This document shows positions 9,460-19,400 of a stretch of DNA of 37,486 nt, one piece after another; the stretch's first letter is position 1, and each line of letters opens with the position of its first letter. The notes under the pieces were generated by a model that made no database searches, was not told the origin of the DNA, and was given only the letters and a program-made list of their open reading frames with translations. The stretch comes from Bacteroidota bacterium (GTDB lineage: Bacteria > Bacteroidota > Bacteroidia > B-17B0 > Aurantibacillaceae). Location: assembly GCA_013288385.1 (NCBI GenBank), contig JABDBZ010000016.1, positions 1 through 37,486 of the forward strand. Reading direction: 5' to 3'. The translations under genes and the position numbers were made by a program.

Positions 9460-10555
9460 AATTATATTAAGTGGTGGTGGCACAGGCGGGCATATATTTC
9501 CGGCTGTTGCAATCGCTAATGAATTGAAAAAAATAATTCCAAATGCAGAGTTTCTTTTTGTAGGAGCAATCGGTAGAATGGAAATGGAAAAAGTTCCAAA
9601 AGCAGGTTATGAAATTATTGGTTTACCAATTGCAGGTTTTCAAAGACGATTAACTCTCTCCAATTTTATTTTTCCTTTTTTAGTGATCAAAAGTTTATTA
9701 AAAGCGAGGAGAATTATTAATGACTTTAAACCCAATGTTGTTATTGGTACCGGTGGTTATGCAAGCGGCCCCATATTGAGAGCTGCCACTTCAAAAGGGA
9801 TACCAACATTAATTCAAGAGCAAAATTCATACGCAGGCATCACAAATAAAATTCTTTCTGCAAAAGTGAATAAAATTTGTGTGGCTTATGAAGGCATGGA
9901 AAAATTTTTTCCAAAAGAAAAAATTGCGCTCACAGGAAATCCAATTCGTCAGGATATAAAAAATGTTTCTGAAAAAAGAAACGAAGCTTTCGACTTTTTT
10001 AAATTGGATAAAACAAAAAAAACAATCTTAGTTGTCGGAGGAAGTCTGGGAGCAAAAGGAATTAATGAAGCTGTAAGCAAAGGATTAAATTTATTAGCTG
10101 ACGAAAATATTCAATTAATTTGGCAAACAGGTAAAAATTATTTCGAAACGGCAAAACAACAAACTGCTCCATTTGAATCAAAAAATATCAGAGCTGTTGA
10201 TTTTATAACACGTATGGATTTGGCTTATGCCTTTGCTGATTGTGTTATTTCAAGAGCTGGTGCAGGCGCTATATCTGAATTATGTATTGTTCAAAAACCC
10301 TGCATTTTGGTCCCATTACCAAGTGCTGCTGAAGATCATCAAACCAAAAATGCCATGGCATTAGTTAATAAAGGTGCCGCCATTTTAGTCAAAGATATTG
10401 ATGCTATGAATGATCTTGTCAAAAAAGCAATTGATCTTTCAAAAGATAGTGCATTGCGAATTGAGCTTTCTAAAAAAATAAGTGATTTAGCTTTTCATAA
10501 TTCAACGGAATTAATTGCAAACGAAGTATTAGTGTTACTCAATTACAAAAAATAA
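9446..10555 (+). CDS. murG: Undecaprenyldiphospho-muramoylpentapeptide beta-N-acetylglucosaminyltransferase MurG
   Basis: Peripheral membrane GT28 glycosyltransferase that adds GlcNAc to lipid I, giving lipid II. The glycine-rich N-terminal loop SGGGTGGHIFPA is at residues 9-20. VIGTGGYASGP, the second G-loop VVGGSLGAKGIN, and the UDP-GlcNAc-binding SRAGAGAISE and AEDHQTKNA segments follow in order. Length 369 is normal. The start is TTG at 9446; no ATG lies close upstream of the G-loop, and this start places the loop at the usual distance. It overlaps ftsW by 14 bases, and its stop overlaps the murC ATG by one base. Confidence 0.95.
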   Translation: MQPIKIILSGGGTGGHIFPAVAIANELKKIIPNAEFLFVGAIGRMEMEKVPKAGYEIIGLPIAGFQRRLTLSNFIFPFLVIKSLLKARRIINDFKPNVVIGTGGYASGPILRAATSKGIPTLIQEQNSYAGITNKILSAKVNKICVAYEGMEKFFPKEKIALTGNPIRQDIKNVSEKRNEAFDFFKLDKTKKTILVVGGSLGAKGINEAVSKGLNLLADENIQLIWQTGKNYFETAKQQTAPFESKNIRAVDFITRMDLAYAFADCVISRAGAGAISELCIVQKPCILVPLPSAAEDHQTKNAMALVNKGAAILVKDIDAMNDLVKKAIDLSKDSALRIELSKKISDLAFHNSTELIANEVLVLLNYKK

Positions 10556-11976
10556 TGAAGATCTTAGATTACAAACTATATTACTTTTTAGGCGTCGGCG
10601 GAATTGGAATGAGTGCTTTGGCACGCTATTTTAATCATTATGGCAAATCCGTTTCGGGTTACGACAAAACGAAAACTTTACTTACTTCCCAATTGGAAGA
10701 AGAAAATATTGCTTGTCATTATGAAGAGAATGTTGAATTACTAAAAAGTATTTTAAAAAATTATAATAAAGAAGAAATTTTAATCATCTTTACTCCGGCT
10801 GTTCCTTTAGATCATACCGAATATCTTTATCTCAAAGAAAATAACTATACTATTCTTAAACGTTCGCAGGTTTTAGGAGAAATAACCAAGCAATTTAAAA
10901 CCATTGCCATTGCAGGTACTCACGGTAAAACAACCACAACAACAATGGTATCACATTTATTAAAGAACAGTGGTATCAATTGTTTTGCATTCATGGGTGG
11001 GATCTCTAAAAATTATGATACTAATTTGCTTTTAGGTGATCCCGATAAGCCCGATACTTATTTAGTGGTTGAAGCAGATGAATACGATCGTTCATTCTTA
11101 ACTCTTCATCCATTTTTTGCAGTGATAACAAGCTGCGATGCCGATCATTTAGACATATATGGCAACCATCAATTTGTAAAAGAAGGTTATGAATTGTTTG
11201 CTAAACAAATTCAAAAAGAAGGTTGCCTTATTGTTAACAAAAATGTTGATAATGATTTGAGCCTGCCTCCCAATAAGCTCATCTACTCTTTAAATTTAAA
11301 TACAGATTATGTTGCTGAAAATGTGAGCTTTATCGAAAGTGAAGCACACTACGATGTGGTGAGTCCGATTGAGAACATAAACGGCGTGTGCCTTGGTATT
11401 ACTGGTGCACATAACGTTGAGAACTCACTCGCAGCAATTGCCATCGCACAGCAACTTGGTTTAAAAGGCGAACAGATAAAAGATGCCTTACGTTCTTTTA
11501 GTGGTGTAAAACGCAGATTTGATTACAGAATTAAATCGGAAAAAATTATTTATATCGATGATTATGCGCATCATCCAGAAGAGTTGAAAGTAACTATTTC
11601 ATCGGTAAAAAAGATTTATCCTGGCAAAAGAGTAACAGGCATCTTTCAACCTCATCTATTTAGTCGAACACGTGATTTTGCAGACGGGTTTGCAGAAAGT
11701 TTGAGCCTATTGGATGAAGTAATTCTTTTGGAAATTTATCCGGCACGTGAATTACCAATTGCAGGAGTGAATTCAGATATGTTGTTGGAAAAGGTAACTA
11801 AGATTAATAAAAAACTATTTAGTAAAAAAGATCTGTTGAGTTATATAATGTTTAACAAGTTTGAGATTGTGTTAACGATGGGCGCAGGAGATATTGACAG
11901 ACTCGTTGAACCAATTGAAATACTTTTAAAAGCAAAGTTGATTGATCAAAATAAAAATGAAAAAAATAAATTATAA
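10555..11976 (+). CDS. murC: UDP-N-acetylmuramate--L-alanine ligase MurC
   Basis: MurC attaches L-alanine to UDP-MurNAc, the first step of stem-peptide synthesis. In the 473-residue protein the N-terminal UDP-binding loop FLGVGGIGMSALARYF is at about 12-27, the ATP loop AGTHGKTTTT has K125, VEADEYDRS follows near 177, and DDYAHHPEEL marks the start of the C-terminal domain. All family landmarks are present. It shares TAATG with murG and overlaps ftsQ by about 20 bases, consistent with coupled translation in the cluster. Confidence 0.96.
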   Translation: MKILDYKLYYFLGVGGIGMSALARYFNHYGKSVSGYDKTKTLLTSQLEEENIACHYEENVELLKSILKNYNKEEILIIFTPAVPLDHTEYLYLKENNYTILKRSQVLGEITKQFKTIAIAGTHGKTTTTTMVSHLLKNSGINCFAFMGGISKNYDTNLLLGDPDKPDTYLVVEADEYDRSFLTLHPFFAVITSCDADHLDIYGNHQFVKEGYELFAKQIQKEGCLIVNKNVDNDLSLPPNKLIYSLNLNTDYVAENVSFIESEAHYDVVSPIENINGVCLGITGAHNVENSLAAIAIAQQLGLKGEQIKDALRSFSGVKRRFDYRIKSEKIIYIDDYAHHPEELKVTISSVKKIYPGKRVTGIFQPHLFSRTRDFADGFAESLSLLDEVILLEIYPARELPIAGVNSDMLLEKVTKINKKLFSKKDLLSYIMFNKFEIVLTMGAGDIDRLVEPIEILLKAKLIDQNKNEKNKL

Positions 11977-12769
11977 AAAAGTTCTTTCATTTGTTCTCTG
12001 GATATTCGCTCTATCCGGCTTGATCATGTCATGGTCTTTTGCTGCAAAAAAACAAAGATCCACTACCGTTAATCATATCTCTATCGAGATTCTTAATCCT
12101 TCAGAACATGAGTTTATAACTGAATCAGATGTAAAAAAATTCTTCGCTGATAGAAACGATCTTATACTTGGCAACGAAATAAAAAACATTGATATCACTA
12201 ATCTTGAAAAAGTTTTGAATTCAAATCCAGCTGTTGAAAATGCTGAGATCTCTTACGACATAAACGGCGATTTTAAAATCACAGTAAAACAACGCAGACC
12301 ATTAGTTAGAATAATTAATGAAAATGGCGAAAGTTATTATATCGATTCACTAAGCAAATTAATGCCTTTAAATTTTAAATCTACAGGACGAGTAATTGTA
12401 GCAAGTGGTTTTATAAATGAACCTTATGCTAAGAGATACAACTATTCAGTTAATCAAATGATAGAAAATAAAAATTTGAAAGATGTAACGCTGCTTGATG
12501 ATATTTATGAGATCTCAAAAGATATTTACTCCGACACTTTGCTTTCTAATTTAATCCATCAAATTTATGTTACACCTGAAAAAGATTTTATTTTAATTCC
12601 TGTTGTTGGCGATCAATCTATTGTTCTTGGTACAAACGAAGACTTAAAGTTAAAACTGAATAAACTTAAACTATTTTACAAGGAAGGTTTAAATAAAACC
12701 AATTCATGGAATAAATATTCAACTATTAATTTAAAATTTAAAAACCTGGTTGTCTGCACCAAAAAATAA
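11957..12769 (+). CDS. ftsQ: Cell division protein FtsQ
   Basis: FtsQ/DivIB-type divisome protein of about 270 residues. A short basic cytoplasmic tail precedes one membrane segment (about 10-28, FVLWIFALSGLIMSWSFAA). A POTRA-like region follows (about 40-110, with ITESDVKKFF and NPAVENAEISYDINGDFKITV), then a beta-rich domain. Sequence similarity is weak, but topology and placement between murC and ftsA support the call. The ATG at 11957 is preferred because it gives a compact basic N-terminus; a TTG at 11942 in the same frame would add five residues. Both overlap murC. Confidence 0.88.
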   Translation: MKKINYKKVLSFVLWIFALSGLIMSWSFAAKKQRSTTVNHISIEILNPSEHEFITESDVKKFFADRNDLILGNEIKNIDITNLEKVLNSNPAVENAEISYDINGDFKITVKQRRPLVRIINENGESYYIDSLSKLMPLNFKSTGRVIVASGFINEPYAKRYNYSVNQMIENKNLKDVTLLDDIYEISKDIYSDTLLSNLIHQIYVTPEKDFILIPVVGDQSIVLGTNEDLKLKLNKLKLFYKEGLNKTNSWNKYSTINLKFKNLVVCTKK

Positions 12770-12773
12770 TATT

Positions 12774-14120
12774 ATGGAAAACAATACAAATAATTTAAGC
12801 TCTGACCTTGTAGTAGGTTTAGATATTGGAACCACAAAAATTGCAGCCATCGTTGGTAGAAAAAACGAACATGGCAAAATTGAGATCATGGGAATTGGTA
12901 AAACCGAATCACTTGGTGTTAATCGCGGAGTTGTTGTAAATATTGAACAAACTGTTGCCTCTATCAAAACTGCAATTGCAATGGCGGCAGATAAAGCCAA
13001 TGTTGATATTGGAGAAGTTATTGTTGGTATTGCTGGTCAGCATATCAAAAGTATGCAACACCGTGGCATGATTACTCGTCAATCACTAGATGATGAAGTT
13101 AGTCAAAAAGATGTGGATCAATTAATAGATAATATGCATCGTTTGGTAATGAATCCGGGCGAAGAAGTAATTCATGTTATTCCTCAAGAATATATTATTG
13201 ATAATGAAAGCGGAATTAAAAATCCAATTGGTCATGCCGGTATTCGCTTAGAAGGAAATTTTCATATTATAACCGGACAAGTAAGTGCTGTAAAAAATAT
13301 TTTCAAATGTGTTACACGTGCAGGGTTAGAAATTGTTGATTTACATTTAGAGCCATTAGCAAGTGCTGATGCCGTTTTAAGTGACGAAGAAAAAGAAGCC
13401 GGTGTTGTATTAGTAGATATCGGTGGTGGAACTACTGACGTTGCAGTTTTTTACGATGGTATTATTCGCCATACTGCAGTTATACCTTTCGGTGGTAATA
13501 TTATTACTGAAGATATTAAAGAAGGATGTAGTATTATTAAAACACAAGCAGAGCAATTGAAAGTGCGTTTCGGTTCAGCTTTAGCACAAGAAAATCAGGA
13601 AAATGAGATCATCTCTATTCCGGGTTTATCTGGCCGGCCACCAAAAGAAGTTTCTGTAAAATTATTAGCGCAAATTATTCAAGCGCGTATGGAAGAAATT
13701 TTAGAATTTGTTTTATTTGAAATTAAATCTTCAGGTTACGAACGTAAATTATCAGCAGGTATTGTAGTTACAGGTGGTGGATCAATGCTCAAACATCTAC
13801 AACAATTAGTGATGCTATCTACAGGCATGGATTGCAGAATTGGAACTCCAAACAGAAATTTAGCTTCGGCAGATAATGAATTAAAAAATCCATTGTATGC
13901 AACCGGTGTTGGTTTAGTAATGAAAGGAATTGAAAAATATGAGAAAGATGCAAAACGTGGATTGAACTTTAATAAACCAGAAGTACTTGTTGATGCTAAA
14001 GAGGAAAACTCTAAAAAAGATTCTAAAAAAATTACAAATCACTCAAACAAAAAAATAGGTTCATTCTTTGATACTTTAATTACGAGAGCTAAAGATTGGA
14101 TGAGTGATGACATTGAATAA
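12774..14120 (+). CDS. ftsA: Cell division protein FtsA
   Basis: Actin-like membrane tether for FtsZ. The 448-residue protein opens with the phosphate-1 loop GLDIGTTKIAAIVG and has the SHS2 (1C) domain around residues 85-170. VDIGGGTTDVAVF is the phosphate-2 motif, and VVTGGGSMLKH the adenosine motif. The extreme C-terminus, KKIGSFFDTLITRAKDWM, is predicted to be the amphipathic helix that binds the membrane, after a Lys/Glu-rich linker. The ATG at 12774 is used; a TTG at 12750 would extend it by eight residues into ftsQ. It starts 4 bases after the ftsQ stop. Confidence 0.96.
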   Translation: MENNTNNLSSDLVVGLDIGTTKIAAIVGRKNEHGKIEIMGIGKTESLGVNRGVVVNIEQTVASIKTAIAMAADKANVDIGEVIVGIAGQHIKSMQHRGMITRQSLDDEVSQKDVDQLIDNMHRLVMNPGEEVIHVIPQEYIIDNESGIKNPIGHAGIRLEGNFHIITGQVSAVKNIFKCVTRAGLEIVDLHLEPLASADAVLSDEEKEAGVVLVDIGGGTTDVAVFYDGIIRHTAVIPFGGNIITEDIKEGCSIIKTQAEQLKVRFGSALAQENQENEIISIPGLSGRPPKEVSVKLLAQIIQARMEEILEFVLFEIKSSGYERKLSAGIVVTGGGSMLKHLQQLVMLSTGMDCRIGTPNRNLASADNELKNPLYATGVGLVMKGIEKYEKDAKRGLNFNKPEVLVDAKEENSKKDSKKITNHSNKKIGSFFDTLITRAKDWMSDDIE

Positions 14121-14154
14121 TAAAATAAATTAATAACCAAAAACCATAACCACC

Positions 14155-15729
14155 ATGATGCAATTTGAATTACCAAACGCTGAGGGCTCAATCATAAAAG
14201 TGATTGGCGTTGGCGGCGGCGGAAGTAACGCTGTAAACCATATGTTCCGTATGGGCATAAAAGGCGTTGACTTTATCATTTGTAATACCGACAGACAAGC
14301 TTTGGATAAAAGTCCTGTACCGTATAAAATTCAATTAGGTAATGCTTTAACCAAAGGATTAGGCGCAGGCTCAATTCCTGATGTTGGAAGAGACGCAGCA
14401 ATTGAATCAATTGATGAAATAAAAAGTTATTTAACCGATAACACGCAAATGGTTTTCATCACGGCAGGTTTAGGTGGCGGTACCGGCACTGGCGCAGCTC
14501 CGGTAATTGCAAGTATAGCACGTGAATTAGGAATACTAACCGTAGGTATTGTTACGCTGCCATTTATATTTGAAGGTAAAAAAAGAAAACTTCAAGCCGA
14601 ACAAGGTTTAGAAGAAATGAAAAAATACGTTGATACTTTATTGGTTATTGGCAATGATAAACTACGCGAGATCTATGGTAATTTAAAAATGAGTGAAGCA
14701 TTTGCACATGCTGATGACGTTTTAACCGGTGCAGCAAAAAGTATTGCTGAAATTATTAGTTTACATATGCATATCAATGTTGATTTCAATGATGTGAAAA
14801 CGGTAATGAAAGATAGTGGTGTAGCAATTATGGGTAGCGCAGTTGCAAGCGGAGAAAAGCGTGCATTAAGAGCAGTTGAAGGGGCATTAAATTCGCCATT
14901 ATTAAATGACAATGATATTAGTGGTGCAAGACATGTGTTATTAAATATCATGAGTGGAAGTGACGATATTGACATGGATGAATTTGGTGAAATAACTGAT
15001 TTTATTCAAGAAGCTGCCGGTGGTACTGCCGAATTAATTACCGGTTACGGCACAGATGCTTCTTTAGGAGATAATGTAAGTGTAACAATAATTGCAACAG
15101 GTTTCAAAACAAAAACAGCATCTAGCTTTGAAGCTTCCTATTTCAAAGAAAGAAAAATAGTTGACTTAAATGAAACAAAAGTTGAAACAGTTGCTGAGGA
15201 AACTGCTCCGATCATAAATGAAGTGAAAGAAGATGAGCCCTTTGTTTTTACGAAAGACGAATCTATTGAAATTGAAACTACAAAAGAAATTACTTTCGAA
15301 ATAAATGAAACATTTGTAACAGAGGAAAAACAAATTGAATCTACTCATATTGAAGAAGTAACTGAAACAACAACTGAATTTACATTTACAACTGTAAATT
15401 CTGAAAGCAGTTCAACTTCTATTAATGAAACTAAAAATGAGAGTATTTCAGAATCTCAAAATTCTTCAGATTCAATTTCACGTGAAGACCAAATCAAATT
15501 GGCTCAAGAACGTATCAGAAAACTAAAAGAAATTACTTTGAAAATGAAAAGCCCTGAAGGCTTAGCGTCTCTTGAAAAAGAAACAGCATTCTCAAGAAAG
15601 AATATCAATCTTGAAAATAAAAATTATTCACAAGAATCAAATGTATCTCGTTTTACATTAAGCGAAAGTGAAGATAAAAAAATTGAGATCCGTCCTAACA
15701 ATTCTTTTCTGCATGATAATGTAGACTAA
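14155..15729 (+). CDS. ftsZ: Cell division protein FtsZ
   Basis: Tubulin-like GTPase that forms the Z-ring. At 524 residues it is far longer than E. coli FtsZ (383). The core (about 1-320) holds the GTP-binding [13 protein letters not shown] near residue 18, the tubulin signature [11 protein letters not shown] near 108, and the T7 catalytic loop [15 protein letters not shown] near 206. Residues about 322-505 form a low-complexity, Glu/Thr/Ser-rich linker. The protein ends in a short motif, [15 protein letters not shown], the probable FtsA-binding tail. Two consecutive ATG codons (14155 and 14158) could both serve. It is the last gene of the cluster, followed directly by a terminator. Confidence 0.97.
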   Translation: MMQFELPNAEGSIIKVIGVGGGGSNAVNHMFRMGIKGVDFIICNTDRQALDKSPVPYKIQLGNALTKGLGAGSIPDVGRDAAIESIDEIKSYLTDNTQMVFITAGLGGGTGTGAAPVIASIARELGILTVGIVTLPFIFEGKKRKLQAEQGLEEMKKYVDTLLVIGNDKLREIYGNLKMSEAFAHADDVLTGAAKSIAEIISLHMHINVDFNDVKTVMKDSGVAIMGSAVASGEKRALRAVEGALNSPLLNDNDISGARHVLLNIMSGSDDIDMDEFGEITDFIQEAAGGTAELITGYGTDASLGDNVSVTIIATGFKTKTASSFEASYFKERKIVDLNETKVETVAEETAPIINEVKEDEPFVFTKDESIEIETTKEITFEINETFVTEEKQIESTHIEEVTETTTEFTFTTVNSESSSTSINETKNESISESQNSSDSISREDQIKLAQERIRKLKEITLKMKSPEGLASLEKETAFSRKNINLENKNYSQESNVSRFTLSESEDKKIEIRPNNSFLHDNVD

Positions 15730-15750
15730 TAATAAATCAAATGTTTTTTA

Positions 15751-15780
15751 AAAAGATTCGCAAATGCGAATCTTTTATTT
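15751..15780. terminator. Rho-independent terminator after ftsZ, probably bidirectional
   Basis: A perfect 11-bp stem, AAAAGATTCGC / GCGAATCTTTT, closes a 4-base AAAT loop, followed by TTTATTTT on the + strand. On the - strand the hairpin is followed by a T/A-rich tract ending in TTTTTT-like runs. It sits between convergent genes and overlaps the stop codon of the leftward gene at 15775. Confidence 0.88.
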
Positions 15781-16338
15781 TATATCCCATTTGGTTAAAC
15801 GAATTCTCTTTCGGATACCAAATAATGTACCTGCTGTTGTAACTGTAAAAATTGGTATAATTATCTGAGCCAAAGGAACCAATTCATAAACTACAGTTAT
15901 TAAAGTTACAATCGCTGTGGCTTGTGATAAAACTAACAACGTCCACATGATTTTTTTATATTTGGTTGGCTTAATTTTAAAAACCTGAAAATCCATTCTT
16001 TGAATATCTTTAAAATTCACCATAACAATCGTTGAATCTGCTTTATATAAAGAATCTGTTTTAAATTTTTTCTGCTTTCTGGATAAAGATTTATTTTTAA
16101 CTATTTCATAAAACTTCAGCGAATCATGGAAATGGTAACTATATAAAATAGTTGTGTCTGTTTTGCCAAAAACTTTACCCTCTTTCCATTCATGATCAAT
16201 AGTTAGAAAAGAACAGCTAGCAGGGAGGGAAACAGAGATTTCCTTTTTGTTCGATTTCTTTTGAAAAATTAAATTACTCTGTGCAAAATAATTTTGCGTC
16301 AAAAAGAAAATTACTGAAACAATAAAATATACCCGCAT
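15775..16338 (-). CDS. Uncharacterised exported/membrane protein
   Basis: I do not recognise a family. The 187-residue protein starts with a signal peptide (about 1-20, hydrophobic VYFIVSVIFFL, cleavage possible after YFAQ). A polar Lys/Ser-rich middle (21-125) follows, then two adjacent hydrophobic segments near the C-terminus (about 130-150 and 154-175) and a basic tail. Residues 20-120 would therefore be periplasmic, with the tail returning to the same side. The gene has its own terminator-bounded position: the ftsZ hairpin overlaps its stop, and another hairpin separates it from the upstream gene. No promoter was identified. Confidence 0.7.
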   Translation of the reverse strand: MRVYFIVSVIFFLTQNYFAQSNLIFQKKSNKKEISVSLPASCSFLTIDHEWKEGKVFGKTDTTILYSYHFHDSLKFYEIVKNKSLSRKQKKFKTDSLYKADSTIVMVNFKDIQRMDFQVFKIKPTKYKKIMWTLLVLSQATAIVTLITVVYELVPLAQIIIPIFTVTTAGTLFGIRKRIRLTKWDIK

Positions 16339-16367
16339 TATTTATAATTTATATCAGCTTTATTTTA

Positions 16368-16398
16368 AATAAAAAAGGCGCTCAAATTGAACGCCTTT
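16368..16398 (-). terminator. Rho-independent terminator of the 1145-residue T9SS protein gene
   Basis: Read on the - strand, AAAGGCG ... CGCCTTT forms a stem. It continues inward with a TTCAATTTGAG core that pairs partly (one mismatch), and is followed by TTTTTTATTT. It lies 20 bases past the stop codon of the gene at 16418-19855. Confidence 0.8.
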
Positions 16399-16417
16399 CT
16401 TTGATTTAAATTTATTT

Positions 16418-19400
16418 TTATTTGGTTACAATTAATTTAGTAACGCGTTTAATGCCTACTGAACTCGAAACATTCACAATATATACACCACTACTTAATT
16501 CACTTGTATTAAAGTTGTAATCTGTGTAGCCTGAATTTAATTTATTTATTGCTTCCGATTTTATAACTCTTCCATTCATATCCATAATATTTACTACAAC
16601 ATTTTCATTATCTGCCGCAAAGAAATTCAAAGTCACATTTCCATTTGTTGGATTTGGATATAAACTCAAACCGGTGTTCTTAGCCGTCAATTCATGTTGT
16701 TGTATACCAATTTCTGTTTGTGTAAAGAAATTTTTATTCAACCATGCACCTCTACCATTTGTTGCAACATAAATAATTCCGGAGTTATAAGAATCCCATG
16801 AACTCATTTTCTGTTGTTTAATGTCAAGTATTTGTACATTTGGCAAACTACCATTTTTAGCGTCATTCCAAACCGGAGGAGTAGCAGTAACATCTTCTGT
16901 TGAATATATTCCTCTGTCTGTACCTACCAAAACTCTTTTATTATCCGACATTTCAAATAATGCACAGTGTACTCCTAATGCCGGTAACTTAGTTCCGCCA
17001 GATCCGGTTTTATCAGAAAAAGTAATTACGGTATTGTCAACATTATCTAAATCAATATTAGGAGTACTCAAATAAATTCTTGTTCCAATATCAGAGGTAG
17101 TAAGTAATAACGATTTGCTATTATCACTTACGGTCAAGTTCGTTATCTTTTCGGCAAAAGAACCAATTAAGGTTGTTCTGAATTTGGAATTGAAATTAGT
17201 TGAGAAGGTGAAAGCACTAACAGAAGTTCGTTTACTAGTTACACAACCGGTATAATAATCCCCTCTATAATCATCAATTGCAAAATCATAAATACTAGAA
17301 CCTACATTTACTTTGTAAACATTGTAAGTTGGTGTTGGGGATGATGATGTAGTATAACTAGTAACATAATAAATTGCTCTGCCACTTGGTGCCCATTCTA
17401 CTAAATATGGCAATCCACTTACAGTCATCTGACCTGCAGTATAAGTTGAGGAATTTGTGGTTAAAGCTCCTGTACAACTAACAATCTGGAATTTTTGTGG
17501 GTCATTCGTATTCAAAGCTCGTTTACTTACTAATACACCTTTCTCATTTAACATTGCAAAACGAGAATTGAGAGGCATTTTAAATTTAATTGGTGCTCCT
17601 GTAGAAACCGGTGTTAGAGAATTGGTTCCAACATTATTGAAATTCCAAAAAAGGTCAGCTCCTAATGCAATAGAATCTTTAAAAGGATAAGTGGAAATAT
17701 TTGCATTCTGAATTCCAATATTATCCCCGGCTTTGTATCGATAGAAAACTGTTACCCCAACTCTCACATATTGATAGTTCTGACTTAATTGAAGGGTTGT
17801 GCCATTCATTGCTAGTAATGGATTCACCGGCAATTCAAATTGAATAATGTCTTTCAAGTCAGCGACATCAATAGAGAAGTTATTAGTTGCGTTTATCACT
17901 GTTGAAGTTAACCCTGTTAAAGTATAACCGGTTGGCAATGTAGTTGGACTAGTTGCGCCACCAAATTCAATAGTTGCTTTTTGGTTCGATGTATAAGATA
18001 AAGCACTAACTGCAAAGCAAGCTGAACTTGTTGTAGTAACAATTGGTACCGTAAATGTGCTGATAATAATTTTATCAATAACAGAAGTTGGTTGCGGTTT
18101 AATTAAACTAACAGTATATGTTGTTGATACAGTATCTGTAAGAGGTATCAATACCTGAACAGTATCATTAAAGAATATTGCAGAATCAACAGGAGCAATA
18201 GTTCCAAAATTTTCCCAAAGCTTAAATGGCGTACCGGTAACATTATAATTATTGTTGGCGTAAGTTTCATCAGTGGTAGAGCCATTATTAGTAATGCCTC
18301 TAAAATCAATACTTGTTAAATTCGTTGCACTTAAACATTGTGTACCTAAATCGCTAACTACCATACTAATTGGTTCATTGGCGGTAATGTCCGAAGCCAC
18401 ATCAACATTACTATTTGATGCCCCGAAAAATACTGTATTAGGTGATATTTTTGAATATTGCGCGCCAAAAAAATCACCGGTTAAATAATTTAATTCAGTT
18501 GTTACTAAAGGATAATTACCACTAAAATAACTCACACCGTTACCAGCAGTACTTGCTATAAAACCTGAATAAGGAATCAAAGAATTGTTTTGTTTTCCCG
18601 ATTTTGGGAAGCGCTGAATATCTATTTTATTATATTGTGCAGTACCTAATCCACTAGAGAAAAACTGGAAAGTAAGAAACTGATCGCTTGATTTATAAAC
18701 ACCTGCATCAGTAATAAAATAACCGGCCAAAAAATTATTCCCATTCGCCGTAAGTTTAACATCGTGAATATTTTGTCTTAAATATATTGGCGTGTTAAAA
18801 GCAAATTCATTTCCAAATCTCAACCAAGTACCCACTCCTTCAGGAGAATTAGCGTTTTTTATCCATGTATAAAAATTATAACTACCAATAAAAGCCTGAT
18901 CAGGATTAAATGGATTTACTATTACTACATGGGCATAATCTCCCGAAACATTATTTCCTCCATCTGACAAAGGATCTAATTGAGGAGAACCTTCCAATAT
19001 CAAAGTCCAGGTATTTCCTGCATCTTTACTTACAAAAAATCCATATAAAGTGGCAGAAGAAGCATTTGAGTTTGGGCTTGTTGGTTTAGCAATTGATGCA
19101 TATATAACTGCATTATTACTATTAGCAATTCCAATTTCAATTCTACCATAAGACGAATTTGGTAATTGACTGGAAGTTGGCGTAATTTCAACAAAACCAG
19201 TCAAAGAACCATCTGCTGATTTATACAATTTAACCCCTGCACCACTTGGATCGGTAGTTGCAGTAGCATAAATTGCTCCACTATTATCATAAGTAACCGT
19301 TAAAGCTGTTGCAGTAGGTGCAATTGCGCCAGATGCCTGAGAAACAGTAAGTCCACCATCCATTGATAAAAAAAGACCATTTGAACCAGCGATAGCCATT

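Noticed and set aside
14673-14975. 100-codon open frame on the - strand inside ftsZ
   Set aside because: It lies wholly within the conserved FtsZ core and its product looks like a reverse-frame translation with no domain.
18273-18488. Small + strand frames within the 1145-residue T9SS gene
   Set aside because: They are short and fall inside a long, coherent - strand gene with signal and sorting domains.
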